From Papaver somniferum (Eukaryota; Streptophyta; Magnoliopsida; Ranunculales; Papaveraceae), in the NCBI RefSeq assembly GCF_003573695.1, contig NC_039364.1:71320256-71384255 (forward strand): a stretch of DNA of 64,000 nt, written 5' to 3'. Shown here piece by piece: positions 10,539-21,959 of this stretch. Positions within the stretch are counted from its first letter, which is position 1. Each line of letters opens with the position of its first letter. The position numbers and the translations under genes are program-made. The notes below the pieces were generated by a model that was not told where the DNA came from, made no database searches, and saw only the letters and a program-made list of their open reading frames with translations.

Positions 10539-10979
10539 TCAAAGATCATCTTCAATTTCCTCAAATTTTTCAGGATCTTCATCAACAACATCTCGACTGA
10601 TATCTCGGATTTTACACACAGTACCTTGATTATGTTCACAGGCTAAAGCATTAACCTTTCGATTAACACTCCGAGCATACTCCCTGTAACCGATTCCAAG
10701 TTTAATCAGCTTTCTTTGGTTACGAATAACAGTTATTAGTAGTGCTGCCTGTCTATGATGCGTTTCGATTGTACTGAGGAAGAATTGTCGAAGATTGATA
10801 ATATCAATCTTAGCATCCAAACTGTTTTGGACAAGGAGATGAGTCATATCTTCCTTTTCATTTTTTTTATCTTCACAACCAGATTTCTTGAAGGTATCAT
10901 CAAGATGAACAGTTTCCTTAGAAGTCATTCCACTTAATGCCTTCAGAATTTTGGCTTGAGATCTGGTTTGAGGATACAT
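10539..10979 (-). CDS. Element B ORF2, homologue of A3 ORF2
   Basis: An intact frame of 146 codons starting MYPQTRSQAK. I know no function for it. After a charged N-terminus, residues about 60-130 align with A3 ORF2: both contain IRNQ(R/K)K followed by YAR, a basic (N/D)RKVN, an EH pair, and KDIS- or RDIS-like residues in the same order. The C-terminus is acidic (EKFEEIEDDL). The helix-rich, charged composition suggests a structural or nucleic-acid-binding accessory protein, but that is inference. It remains open while the preceding gag-like frame is broken. A TATA-like AAATATATG lies on the minus strand near 11010; I see no telo-box here. Confidence 0.5.
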   Translation of the reverse strand: MYPQTRSQAKILKALSGMTSKETVHLDDTFKKSGCEDKKNEKEDMTHLLVQNSLDAKIDIINLRQFFLSTIETHHRQAALLITVIRNQRKLIKLGIGYREYARSVNRKVNALACEHNQGTVCKIRDISRDVVDEDPEKFEEIEDDL

Positions 10980-11378
10980 CCTTTACCATTGGTTCTCGAA
11001 TAAGATGAGTACATATATTTGAGAAAAATTTAACACATACCAAACATCGGTGTCAGCCTTAAATAAATAATTATGACCAGATTTGAAAAGATTTTCGTAC
11101 CTTATGTGTTATAGAATCGCAAAGATTCTTTTGAAGAATCAAACTTCTAGATCATGTATCTAAAAATACTTTAGATAGAGAAACTTATCATGTTTACACA
11201 AGTTCTTTGTAAGACAGATTTTCTAGATACACATGGAGACAGATTAAGCATCTTCAGGTAGATTGAGTAAACTCTCTATGTTGAATAAGAGATTATTGAC
11301 TGGATACAGATTTCCCAGATACATGTGCTTCCTTACATCAATAGATTGGGCATTGTAAGGATGCACATTCCAACGCAA

Positions 11379-12283
11379 TTAAGTGTTGGGGTGAGGATCT
11401 TCCTCACCAAATACCATTTGAGGAATTTCTTCCTTCTTACTTTTAGGGACATTATCATGTTCCCTTGTGTGGGTTTTGAGTCCATCCTCTTCATTAAGAA
11501 TATTTCGAGATGTTATATCCTTGATTACATCTTGTTCCCAGGATGGTATGTTCCTTGAACTTGAAACCGTGTGATCTTGATCCTCCATTAGACAAATCGC
11601 TGATGTCTTTTGTTCAAGACATTCTATATGTCCTCTTATGGTATCCATTCCTTGTTGGAAATTTTTTCTAAACACTTGTCTTTCGACATGTTTTTGTAAG
11701 AGGTTCTTCAATAAGGATCTTATTCCTTATTTGTGAATGCTCCAGCGATTGAGTAAGAATTTCACATTCTGTAGTCTGCTAATGAACTTCGTTGCATAGA
11801 GCCAATTTTTGTTCCAAATAATCTGCCAGATTATTTTAAAGACTGAGTGTTTCTCGCTTTTCTTCACAAATTCTTACAATCAATTGAACAAATAAGTTCT
11901 ATGACATCATCTAGACTGTCAATGTTTTTTCCCTTTTCTGAATAGTTTTCAACATGTTTGAAAAATCTTTCTAACATTTTACGAAATTCATAACTTGGAC
12001 AGACTAGTGAATCTAATCTCTTTTCACATTTGGAAACAAACGATTTTTCACTAGAGATTGGAGTCGGATCCAAAACATGTTTCTTGAGTTTAGGATTCAT
12101 TCTTTTCTGATCAGGAACCTGAATCTCAATCAAGTTATTAGTCATAGACTTTTTCTTTGATTTTCGAAAAGACTTACGAGATCAATTTCCATTGACCTTC
12201 TCTGAGATCTTATTCTCATTATCTTGACATACGTTAACTGAGTTCTTCATAAGTTTATCCCTGTTTTTCTTATTTTGACTCAT
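11379..12283 (-). pseudogene. Element B gag-like reading frame, broken
   Basis: Just after the PBS, a minus-strand frame opens at 12283 (MSQNKKNRDK), meets a stop at 12182-12184, resumes through MTNNLIEIQV to 11864, and continues in another frame from 11711 to 11379. The product is Lys/Glu-rich, with probable coiled coil and basic segments, and sits where Gag should be. I find no zinc knuckle, so Gag identity rests on position and composition. It needs a frame correction and two stops removed, so it is not expected to work. Conservation between homologues could test this. Confidence 0.4.
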
Positions 12284-12339
12284 AACTTATGGGTTGGATC
12301 GCACCAAACACATATTGTTAGATCTTTTCGTGTTTGCAC

Positions 12340-12351
12340 GCTCTGATACCA
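12340..12351 (-). other. Element B primer binding site, tRNA-Met type
   Basis: GCTCTGATACCA is the reverse complement of TGGTATCAGAGC and lies two bases from the LTR end at 12354. It fixes the element's orientation as minus. Confidence 0.92.
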
Positions 12352-12353
12352 AT

Positions 12354-12517
12354 TGAAAAGACGAGGGTACCCAAATATACCGCAATCTAAAACTTTTCCA
12401 CATATAAGTCCTTTCTCCAAAAGTGATTGTCTATGGACTGAGTCGAGACAATACAACGAATCGGTTCACACTTCGTGTGATCGTCTATGGATACGAGATC
12501 GAGACAATACGACAACA
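12354..12517 (-). repeat. Family B 5' LTR, 3'-terminal piece
   Basis: It begins TGAAAAG (reverse complement of an LTR ending CTTTTCA) next to the PBS and stops after about 164 bp where G1 internal sequence starts. The remaining LTR is at 45447-46732. Two similar segments (near 12427 and 12478) share TCTATGGA and GAGACAATAC. The LTR TATA region is missing from both pieces, so sequence was lost at the junction. Confidence 0.65.
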
Positions 12518-13076
12518 AGATGATAGTGAACTATTAAACTGAGAAACAACATACGATCTAAAATGCTAAACAAAATACAGGGATAAGATTATCTTACAAG
12601 ACTATGAAGTTGGTATGAGGATGCAGAAAAAAAATATGCAAGGAGACTGAAAAATTAAAACTACCACTAACAGGATGCAGACTATACAAACAAATGGATT
12701 ACTACACTACTACGATGTGACTTTCAAAAGTAAAAAGAAAACAAAAGTTAACTAATACAAATATTAACAGGACACGAATAAGATACTATATGACTTCTAT
12801 AAACTAAGAAAGTAACAGAAAACAACTGAAATCTTTTTTTTTTGATGCAAAGATAGATAGTTTTAAGTGATGCAATATATATGAACAAATGTACTACTAA
12901 ACTACAGTGCAACGGAACAACTATAGCTAATACGATATAGAACAAGCTACAGCTACAATAGCAGAAAAACGAAAGAAAATCTAACACATATTTACGATAT
13001 TAACTAAAGCCAGTGAAGTAAAGATAGAAATCTCAGCTACGCCGCTACCGAGTCCACGGCAGCGGCGCCAAAAACT
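12518..13076 (-). repeat. G1 partial leader and PBS of a second tandem unit
   Basis: It closely matches 42955-43514, including a poly-T run (12833-12842; 43263-43279) and a PBS with one substitution (12-base core GGCAGCGGCGCC kept). It contains no ORF of interest. It is joined abruptly to the B LTR at 12517/12518. Confidence 0.75.
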
Positions 13077-14144
13077 TGGTAGGTCGGGAAAGATGCCTAC
13101 AATGTAATAAACTGCAAGTGTACAGTGTCCTAATGTAACACAGGGCAGGCACAGGTCGATCCACAGGGAGTTGGAGGGTGTAAAGTTGAAGTTAAAGACT
13201 TACTAAACTGATTCAAATAAGAAGTAACAACAAGGGGGGTTTGTGCGTCGATACGACAAGATGTTTGTTATGAGAAGTAAACTAAAGAACAAAAATCTAA
13301 ATAAGATGAAAGTATAGACACTTGATTAAAGGGGCACTAGGGATATCAATTCAACCACATAACCTACACTAGAGAATTCAGCTAATGAAACTCTTCTTGT
13401 CCTTATAGCAGAAAGCGATGAAGATTCAAGTATGTCCCGTATCCAAGGTGTCTTAAAAGTGGATAGTTTAATGTCAACTAAGGTATTAACCCCTAGAATC
13501 AGATGTCTTGTTACGGTACAAATGATCACAGATTAATTCAATCCATAAAGCATGAGTTGATGCACAACAGATAATTTTTCTAACTACCTAGGATGCTTGA
13601 CATACAAGGTGAAAGTTATCAGTTGTAGCACTAAGATTAAACCTTTCCTTAATCAAATAAGCTCAACAAGAATAATAACAATAGCATGAATAAACTAGTA
13701 GTAGATTAATGGCATCATATAAACCCTAACTTATAGAATTAAACATGGAGAAAACTGAAATTAAACCTAAACCTACAGAAAAACTTAGACCGGCTAGTCC
13801 GGGCCTGAGTTCTGATACAAAATCTCATCCCTATTTATACAAGCTTCTCCCCCTTATCAATCCCAATTTTTAACAAATTCAATATAAAATTAAGGGATTT
13901 CATGTTCTCAAAACTCACCAGTGAGAAGTACTCTCCATCCTGCACAACCACGACATTATCTTCACTAAATGGATGATGTTGTCGGCATTTTAAAGGAAAA
14001 CAAAATTCAGACCTAATTTTACACGCCTGCTGTCTGCTGTTACCATAACTACCTTACAACGCCGCCTGAATTTGTCTCCATGTATTCAAAATTATTTCAT
14101 ATTTCAAATCATGCTGCTAACAGTGGAGGGAAGGTGATGAAGTT

Positions 14145-16513
14145 TGAAAAAATGGGGGTACAACAACCACACCCAATATTTCGCTTAGCAATCTGTATGG
14201 ACAAACTCCAATATACTTTCTAGAGAATCAACTAGACAGTAAGACTCAATCTAGATAAAAAGTATATCAAAGAGTTTATATCTCAATCTCTCGATTTGAT
14301 ATATATACTCAAGCAAATAGAAATCTGCGAGTCTTTATCAAATACTAGAGAGATAACTTGGATGGTACCAAAGACCAATATCCAAGTGTCAATCAATATA
14401 AATCAACAACCAAAAGTTCGGATATTCTAATTGATTGAACAACGCACAACCTGTGATATTTTAATTATATAACAAAATATAATACGGAAAAGAAATAACA
14501 CAGACACCAGAATTTTGTTAACGAGGAAACCTCAAATGCAGAAAAACCCCGGGACCTAGTCCAGATTGAACACACACTGTATTAAGCCGCTACAGACACT
14601 AGCCTACTCCAAATTAACTTCGGTATGGACTATAGTTGAACCCCAATCAATCTCACAATCATCCAAGGTACAATTATGCTCATACATCTCTGATCCCAGC
14701 AGGATGCTACGTACTTGATTACCTTAGCTGATCTCACCCACAACTAAGAGTTCATACGACCCAAAGTCGAAGACTTTAATAAACAAGTCTGTATCACACA
14801 GAAAAGTATACAGTAATAGATAAATCTGTCTCCCATGAATATACCTACGAGTTTTGTTCCGTCTTTTGATAAATCAAGGTGAACATGAACCAATTAATAA
14901 ACCAGACTTATATTCCCGAAGAACAGCCTAGTATTATCAATCACCTCACAATAATCTTAATCGACGCAGCGAGAAAAGATACTGCGGAATCAAAAACGAT
15001 GTGACGAAGTGTTTGTGATTTCTTTTATATCTTGCCTATCGGAGATATCAATCTCAAGCCAATTATTACAATTGTACTCGTACGATAGAAACAACAAGAT
15101 CATATCACACAACTACAAGAAAGTAGTATCTGTCTGGCTTCACAATCCCAATGAAGTCTTTAAGTCGTTAACCTGGTTTAGAAGAAGAAACCAAAGGTTA
15201 AAGGAGAATCGACTATAGCTTAGCACAACTAGTATCACACAGAAGGTGTGGGGATTAGGTTTCCCAGTTGCTAGAGTTCTCCCTTATATAGTCTTTCAAA
15301 TCAGGGTTTGCAATCAATGTTAGCTTGGTAACAAATTATTCAATATTCACCGTCAGATGAAAACCTGATTAGATTCAAGCTAATATATTTCAATCGTTAG
15401 ATCGAAAACTAGCTTGTTACACACAAATGAAATGTACGTTTTTAGGCTTGTGTATCCGTACCCAAACTTGTACATTTGTTGGTTCAACAATAGTCAACCA
15501 AATGGTTAGCCATATGATCACTTTCATATCAACCATATTCTTCTTCACCATAACTAGTTCAAGTGGCTCAAATGAACTAGTTAGAGAGTTGTTCAATTGC
15601 AAGGAAATCTTATGTAACTACACAAGACACAATTGAAGCAAAAACGATTTGATTCACTCGAATCGGTTCATGAACTATATATCCACGGTTTGCAATTTGC
15701 ATTCCTTAGTTTATATAAGAATAAGTTCACAAACATCGTTTTTAGATATAACCTACTCAAGTTCGCGAACTGGGTTCGCGGACTTAAGTTCCAGGACGGA
15801 GTTCACAAACTCCAGAAGAATTTCTCGGGTCGAGAACTTCCGCCAGTTCGCGGACTTGGCTCACGCCACCATACCGGTTCTCTTGATCAACAAAGTTCGC
15901 AAACTTCGGTTCAAAGAATAAGGACTTATACATATATGTGTTTCCACAACAATACTTATATCCTCCAATAGTTATATATTCTAAACTCTCATTTCAATCA
16001 TTGAAACATTCTTAGAGGACGTTGATATTCTATAGTTGTTATTCACAAACTATTTTTCGTCAAAGTAACCAATTTTCAAAGTGATTGAAACTTGTCATGA
16101 CTTTCATCACTAGGTAAAGATGAACTTGGATAAAACGAAAGATTACCAACACATATTTCGAGAAATAGATAGGCGAGATGAACTCGGCTCGAAATAGCAA
16201 ATGTGTATAATCTAAGTCTATATAGCAAAACGACTTTTGTCTCAAGATAGGAGATAAATAGACTTTTGAGTGTTAGATAAGCTCAAGTCTCCACATACCT
16301 TTTAGTCGATGAAGATCCACCGGTTCCTTGAGTAGTCCTTCGTCTTATATGATGATTGTCATGGAGTTCTTGAGCTCAACTACACTTTCTATCCTAAGCC
16401 GAGACCTTAGCTATAGTAGACTAGAAATCAAGACTTATACTTTTGATCACTAACATTGAAAAACATACTTGAGATAGCAACACATGCGAGTTCGACCGAG
16501 CAATGCTCTAACA
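14145..16513 (-). repeat. 3' LTR of the truncated A-type element
   Basis: Plus-strand ends are TGAAAAAATGGGGG and GCTCTAACA. The minus-strand TATA box is near 15284-15294 and the GTTCGCGGAC-type tract is at 15760-15905. Small ORFs across 15427-15971 overlap in several frames and are not genes. Confidence 0.88.
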
Positions 16514-17990
16514 ATCTCCCCCTTTGTCAATTTTAGTGAAAAACTATCAATACATATGGAATACAAAAAATAAATAAATTAACTTTTGTAGCTCCTATTC
16601 CACATGTCTAATCTTAAACATTACTCGAAATCTTCGTCACTTCCAAGTACTCCAATGATCCCAAAGGTTGTAAGTTCAACATCATCGTTGTTGAAAATCC
16701 GTAGCTATAACAACGAGAAAACAAGAGTTCTTAATCATTGTTATACAGAGTCATAGTATCATTACACAACGTCAAAGTTCAATTGTATCACAACTTCAAC
16801 AACAATACTATGGTGATATGTATCACTCCCCCTTAGTCAATACTCCATTTCACATAGAAACCACTCCCCTTTACATAATGATCCGAAAACCATATGTATT
16901 TGTAGTGTGAACTACATATTAATTCTCCCCCTTTTTGTCAATAAAATTGGCAAAGGTACAAGAACGGGATCCTAATGAAATTTCTGAAAGAGATATTTTT
17001 TGACCAAAAGAAAGCAAAATATCAACTTATTTAGATGCAATCATAAAGACGAAGCTAGATGCATTCATCAAGGAGTTTATAAAGATACAAGACAACCCCT
17101 ATAATATTCCACAACTGCACTCCCCACAAAGATTTGGAAATTAAGCACAAGTTCAATTAAGAACCCTCCCCCATAAAATCTCATTCCCGAAAGAATAACA
17201 AGAGCGAACTTAATTTCTAAAAAACAAGAAGGATTTTTTTGGACATAACAATCACATATAAGTATGAATTTGAATCCAAAAAGCTCAATTAAATTAACCA
17301 CAAGAGAACCCATGATTAATTCAATTGAAAATGCTCAACATAAGTGAACTTATGGAGACTAATCTAATCGAAATACACAACCAAACTAATCACAAAAGTA
17401 ATCAATTTCATTGGTCATGCTCATCATAAGAAAACTTACGGAGCAACAACTAAATAACCAAACAAGATGATTAATTTAGTTGAATATGCTCGACATAAAG
17501 TATCTCGCGGAACAACAACTAAGCTAATCATAAAAATAATCAATTTTTCCGTTTTAGTGCTCAACATAAGACACTTTAGGAGCCTCATAGTAATACAAAA
17601 AATATGGATCAGGAAAGATCAATACTGCGGAATACACAAGGATTCATTATATTTTCCATCACTATTCGCATACGATATTCAATAGACATAATCCTTGAAA
17701 ACAAAAGATTTTAACCTATCTTCCATCAATAATTGACATAATAGGTTTAACTTTTGTATTTGTCAAAAGTCTATTCATTCTTTTATCAATACATGCATAT
17801 CGACATACGAAAGACTTTACTTTTGACAAGGTATGGGACAATCATAGTTCACGGACGCAAACACACATATCCCATAACAATATTGCAATATATAAAACCA
17901 TAAAGATTAATACTACAAAAATCATCTTCCAAACAAATTTAGAATTTAAACCAATAAATCTAAAAACATGAAGATGTAAACGTTGGACAT
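16514..17990 (-). repeat. Internal 3' region of the truncated A-type element
   Basis: It starts with the PPT ATCTCCCCCTTTGTC (16514-16528), has further polypurine-like runs near 16826, 16862 and 16921, and then a tandem tract with TGCTCAACATAAG variants at about 17336, 17417, 17488 and 17559. It corresponds to the A3 interval about 56360-58083. No ORF2 remains. Confidence 0.75.
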
Positions 17991-18485
17991 AGAGGAAGTT
18001 TGTTTCTCGTGAAGGAAAATGGGATTTGGGAAAGATAATTGATTCTGTGTAAAGCATGAATACCTTGCTATGGTATACAAGAGTGGCCTTTGGGCTTAGT
18101 TTGCTCTCCATGCAATTTGAGTTCTGAATTTCGTCCCATTGATTTCTTCTTCTTGCAATCTTGTTCACTACTGGTTTCATTCACTTCATAAATCTGCTCG
18201 CACCCCCACTGCCTTCTCCATTGCGCGTATATCCTTAAAGCCGACTTGACATATAGTTCGACAAGGCATAGCAGCTCAACTTTGTGCATATCCCATGTCC
18301 ATACCATTCTTTCCATTCTCCTATCGTTACAAAACAAAATATCAGGACAATTGCCACACTCTTTACTTGCAACGAATAAGAACTACGAAATACATAATTT
18401 TCCATAAATTCAAGCAATTAGTGCAATAAAATACCATAATCCCCTATAAACTGATAAGAATGTATGCAATATTAGGTGCTTATCA

Positions 18486-18497
18486 AATACCCCCAAG
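18486..18497 (-). promoter_or_regulatory. G1 polypurine tract
   Basis: AATACCCCCAAG on the plus strand is CTTGGGGGTATT in sense and directly precedes the LTR start TGATAAGCACC, the usual position of a gypsy PPT. Confidence 0.75.
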
Positions 18498-19898
18498 CCT
18501 GAATTTTACTCGTCCGCGAGTAAAACGAAAACTAAAGGAAATCCTACCTATACCATTGTCGTTGGTTTCTCGATTGCATTTAGCGAATGCAATAAGCCTT
18601 TTAAACCACTAAGTGTCCCTAGTGGACGAGTTGAAGTCTCGTGAGGGTTTGCTTAGAACATACGCACAAAGTTCTAGGACAAAATATAAGCTCGGATTCC
18701 ATGAAAGTGATACCTGCATTCAGTTTTAGCTCACAACAATTGGATATGTCAATCTAGCTTTCAAAGGAACAATTCTAGCGCTGAAACAACTAAATACATG
18801 TGATAAGAGTGTAAAGTGTATCACCTTAGACATGCATAGAGAATGGTTTACTATAAGAAGTTATGACTGCCAATTACTAAGAGATAATTTTTTAGGCTAA
18901 GAACTGAATTCAAAGCCAAGCTAGCTGTCCGGATTTACGAGAATTGTGAATGTTCACCTGATGAGTTGGTGATATTTCATCTTACCCGCGTTGTACATCG
19001 ATGGCTACACCCTCCTTGCTTATTACAAGACTATTTACGACACATAACAACAAAGAACATTGACTGCATATTTACATTGACTACTCTCTCATTTTGAGGC
19101 AAGAGAGAAACATTAACTTTTTTATTGAAATAGACATAACAACAGATAATGGATACTTTTTCATTTCTTTTCTTTTCTGATTTTTGTTTTCAACTGAATT
19201 TTTTTCATTTTTTTTGAATTTTTCTGATTTTCTTTCTCACTGATTCTTCACTGATTATGGAATAACGAGATATACAAACACAAGATAACGCAACAACTTT
19301 ACAAAAAAACAGAAAAAAAAAACATTACATGACACTTTTGGCAAGAGGCAGCCCTTTTCGATGCACCCAGTCAAATTCAATGGTTGCTTTTCTTAACGTA
19401 TCCTCCAACTTCTATCCCAGCCAACCAAAGAACAAGCTAGTCAAGTCTCATTCAGTATCTAGATGATTGGCAGCTTACTTAACCTATGAAACACCGACAC
19501 TATACACGCTTGGTAGTCGTGCATGTGCAAATTTTCTATATCACATGTGAATTGTGCTAGAATCAGGGGTGCCTCATCATCTAGACTAAGAACCCTAAGA
19601 TAATATACATGCACAGGTATCACAAATCAAGGTAAATGAGCTCCATTTTTCAATTTTTTCATTTTTCATTTTTTTATAACAAAAAGAAATAGTTATGTTT
19701 TCAATTATAGCATGCAATCAGTCATATGGTATCTACTTTTCACCCCCAAACCTAAACTAAACATTGTCCTCAATGTTTCAAAAGATATTATAACAACATA
19801 CCATGAGAAAGATGCTGAGTTGGAGAAAAGGGAAAGAGATTACCGGATTTCGATGACCGTCCCAAGTAAGAACTCTTTTATTAGCTGTTGCAATCCAA
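18498..19898 (-). other. G1 noncoding 3' region
   Basis: This lies between the end of the G1 ORF and the PPT. I see no gene. It contains CCACTA/TAGTGG inverted repeats near 18606-18625 and T-rich stretches around 19120-19210 and 19650-19680. Noncoding spacers before the PPT are common in plant gypsy elements. Confidence 0.6.
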
Positions 19899-20944
19899 TC
19901 ATAGATCAGCTGAGTGTAGCGTTGGATTAGCACAAAACATATGTACCAAGGTAGTAACCAAAAAGGATACAAAGTACAAAGACTCAAACCGACTGAGAAC
20001 AAAATGCAAGAAAGATTCACCATAGATCAACAATCTAAAGAGTTGAGGATCAACCCAGAAGATGACATGCTGAAATATCGACAGTCTTACACATATATAA
20101 CATGAGAGTGCAAGTAAGACTGCGGATATAAACGAGTTACCCCCAAACCAGAAATTTTCTACAGATATGCTTTTAGACATAAAATCTAACAGTTTTAGGG
20201 GTTCATCATGCACAAGGTCTATTTCAATGTGGAATTTGCTAGGGACGGGCAGAGATACACGAATCTTTTCCAACTGTGGCTTCTCAATAACATGATATTT
20301 AGTGGACAAAAGGTCCAACAGAATTTGAGATGCACATAACTCTAGCTCTAGGTTTGGATCTATCAACAACATGTATTTAGCACACTCTAGAGGAATAATC
20401 TCCATATCAGAAACTACACCATCAGTTTTTGACTTAGGTAAGGAATCAGATGCGTCTAAGTTACGTTCATTTTTAGGCTCAAAAGTATCACTACGCAGTC
20501 TAGTTTTTTTCCAGTCAGAAACAACTATTGTAGTATCATGCGCATAGTCATTGAACAAATTATCAAACCCTATTCCAGAATCAGGATTATCAAGAAATTT
20601 GGTCTCATGCATCGGGATATCAGAAGCAACATCATATTGTGACCTAGGCAGGGAATTAGACATATCGAAATTATTTTCATGCATAGAATTATTGATGTCT
20701 ATAGAAAATTCATCCTTCCCTAAGTCAGATACAAGTTGTTCATCATGCTCTTCTTCACAGAACAATTGTACAAGCTCAGACTCAACATCGCATGCATATG
20801 CAAATTTAGAAGAAGCATCATTCATGAAAGTCGGAGCAAAGCCTAATGTCTCTGAACCCAAAGGTTCTACCATATTTTCAGAATACATATGCTCTTCTAA
20901 CATAACATTATCATCATCATCATACCACGGATGCAACTCCCTAT
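19899..20944 (-). pseudogene. G1 gag-type ORF, C-terminal part (acidic region and hydrophobic tail)
   Basis: This open frame runs from the L insertion site (20944) down to its stop at 19899. The apparent start at 20999 lies inside the L LTR and is an artefact. The first 200 residues are very acidic (DDDD near the start, then many Asp/Glu and Ser). Then comes LLDLLSTKYHVIEKPQ, and near the end hydrophobic segments around SAVLLALSCYICVRL, DPQLFRLL and YFVSFLVTTLVHMF that could cross or bind a membrane. From memory, a tail with DPQLFRLL occurs in other plant gypsy-like elements, but its function is unknown to me. The frame is in phase with the gag part at 30920-32113 across the insertion. It is separated from its N-terminus by 10 kb, so it cannot be expressed as one protein. 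Confidence 0.55.
20940..20944 (+). repeat. Target-site duplication of element L, left copy
   Basis: CCTAT immediately precedes the LTR start TGTTGATGG. The same five bases follow the LTR end at 30915-30919. Confidence 0.9.
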
Positions 20945-20998
20945 TGTTGATGGTGGTTTTTAGCTTAGGGTTAAAATCGTAAAACTGTACATCCGACA

Positions 20999-21054
20999 TG
21001 ACGTCACTATGACCATTAGTATATTTACTGAATCAATCAGTACGCTTACGTAAG
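20999..21054 (+). promoter_or_regulatory. bZIP-type palindromes at the start of the L LTR
   Basis: TGACGTCA at 20999-21006 and CTTACGTAAG at 21045-21054 are perfect palindromes with the ACGT core bound by plant bZIP factors. Both are kept in the 3' LTR (28068-28075 and 28114-28123). A regulatory role is inference; they lie more than 2 kb upstream of the TATA box. Confidence 0.45.
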
Positions 21055-21149
21055 AATTACCGGGGTACCTTTTTTCTACACGGGTCATGTTCCACGGCAG
21101 AACCCTTAACATTGACTAACATTACCTAAACCCTAATTCTCATTCTACC

Positions 21150-21835
21150 GCGCCAAGGCATGCCAGCCGCACCACTGTGCCAATGGAAAACCATGCCAGC
21201 CACATCTATCGCACCAAGGCATTCAAACCATGCCAGCCGCACCACTGTGCCAATGGCTAACCATGCCAGCCACATCTACCGCGCCAAGGCATGACAACCA
21301 TGCCAGCTGCACCACTGTGCCAATGGAAAACCATGCCATCCACATCTATTGCGCCAAGGCATGCCAGCCGCACCACTGTGCCAATGGAAAACAATGCCAG
21401 CCACATCTCCGCGCCAAAGCATGCCAACCATGCCAGCAGCACCACTGTGCCAATGGTAAACCATGCCAGCCATATCTCCGTGCCAAGGCATGCCAACCAT
21501 GCCAGCCGCACCACATGTGCCAATGGAAAACCATGCCAGCCATATCCCCGCGCCAAGGTATGCCAACCATGCCAGCCGCACCACTGTGCCAATGGAAAAC
21601 CGTGCCAGCCACAACTACCGCGCCAAGGCATGCCAACCATGCCAGCCGCACCACTGTGCCAGCCACAACTACCGCTCCAAGGCATGCCAACCATGTCAGC
21701 CACATCTACCGCGCCAAGGCATGCCAACCATGCCAGCCGCACCACTGTCCCAATGGCAAACCATGCCAGCCACGTCTACCACGCCAGGGCATGCCAGCCA
21801 TGCTAGCCGAACCATACGCCAACGGCATGCAAAAC
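21150..21835 (+). repeat. Minisatellite of about 60-70 bp units in the L 5' LTR
   Basis: Roughly ten units carry GCCAAGGCATGCCAACCATG, GCCGCACCACTGTGCCAATG and CATCTACCGCGCC-like parts in a fixed order; CATCTAYYGC marks units near 21203, 21273 and 21342. Composition is strongly strand-biased: C-rich on plus and G-rich with evenly spaced GG on minus. The matching array in the 3' LTR is at about 28210-28960. Confidence 0.85.
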
Positions 21836-21959
21836 CCTTGGCCCCACCATGCCAAGCCAACCACACCTTACTTTGGACCTAGCCATGCTAGCTGTACCAT
21901 GCGCCAATCGCATGCCAAACCCTTGGCCCCACCATGCCAAGCCAATCACCTTGCCGCAC

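Larger units (their letters stand above)
14145..17990 (-). mobile_element. Truncated minus-strand A-type Copia-like element
   Basis: Its complete 3' LTR (14145-16513) and 3' internal part (16514 to about 17990) are present; ORFs, PBS and 5' LTR are gone. The left LTR end abuts AAGTT in the G1 LTR. The right edge is an internal break, not an LTR end, and is coupled with loss of about 375 bp of host LTR. GAAGTTT-like sequence occurs on both sides, which suggests a microhomology-mediated deletion. The LTR resembles the inverted LTR at 37551-39900 more than the A1 LTR. Confidence 0.82.
13077..18485 (-). repeat. G1 LTR (left), interrupted by a truncated A-type element
   Basis: The pieces 13077-14144 and about 17991-18485 together match the right LTR 43515-45446, with terminal TGGTAG and TTATCA on the plus strand (sense TGATAA to CTACCA). 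About 375 bp of the LTR, equivalent to roughly 44578-44952, is missing at the insertion site. Confidence 0.8.

Noticed and set aside
12354..12520. G1 target-site duplication at the B LTR junction
   Set aside because: Bases left of 12518 and right of 45446 do not match, and the left G1 LTR end is missing, so no duplication can be claimed.
15427..15971. Overlapping ORFs in the minus-strand LTR
   Set aside because: They are inside an LTR, in competing frames, and not kept in sister LTRs.
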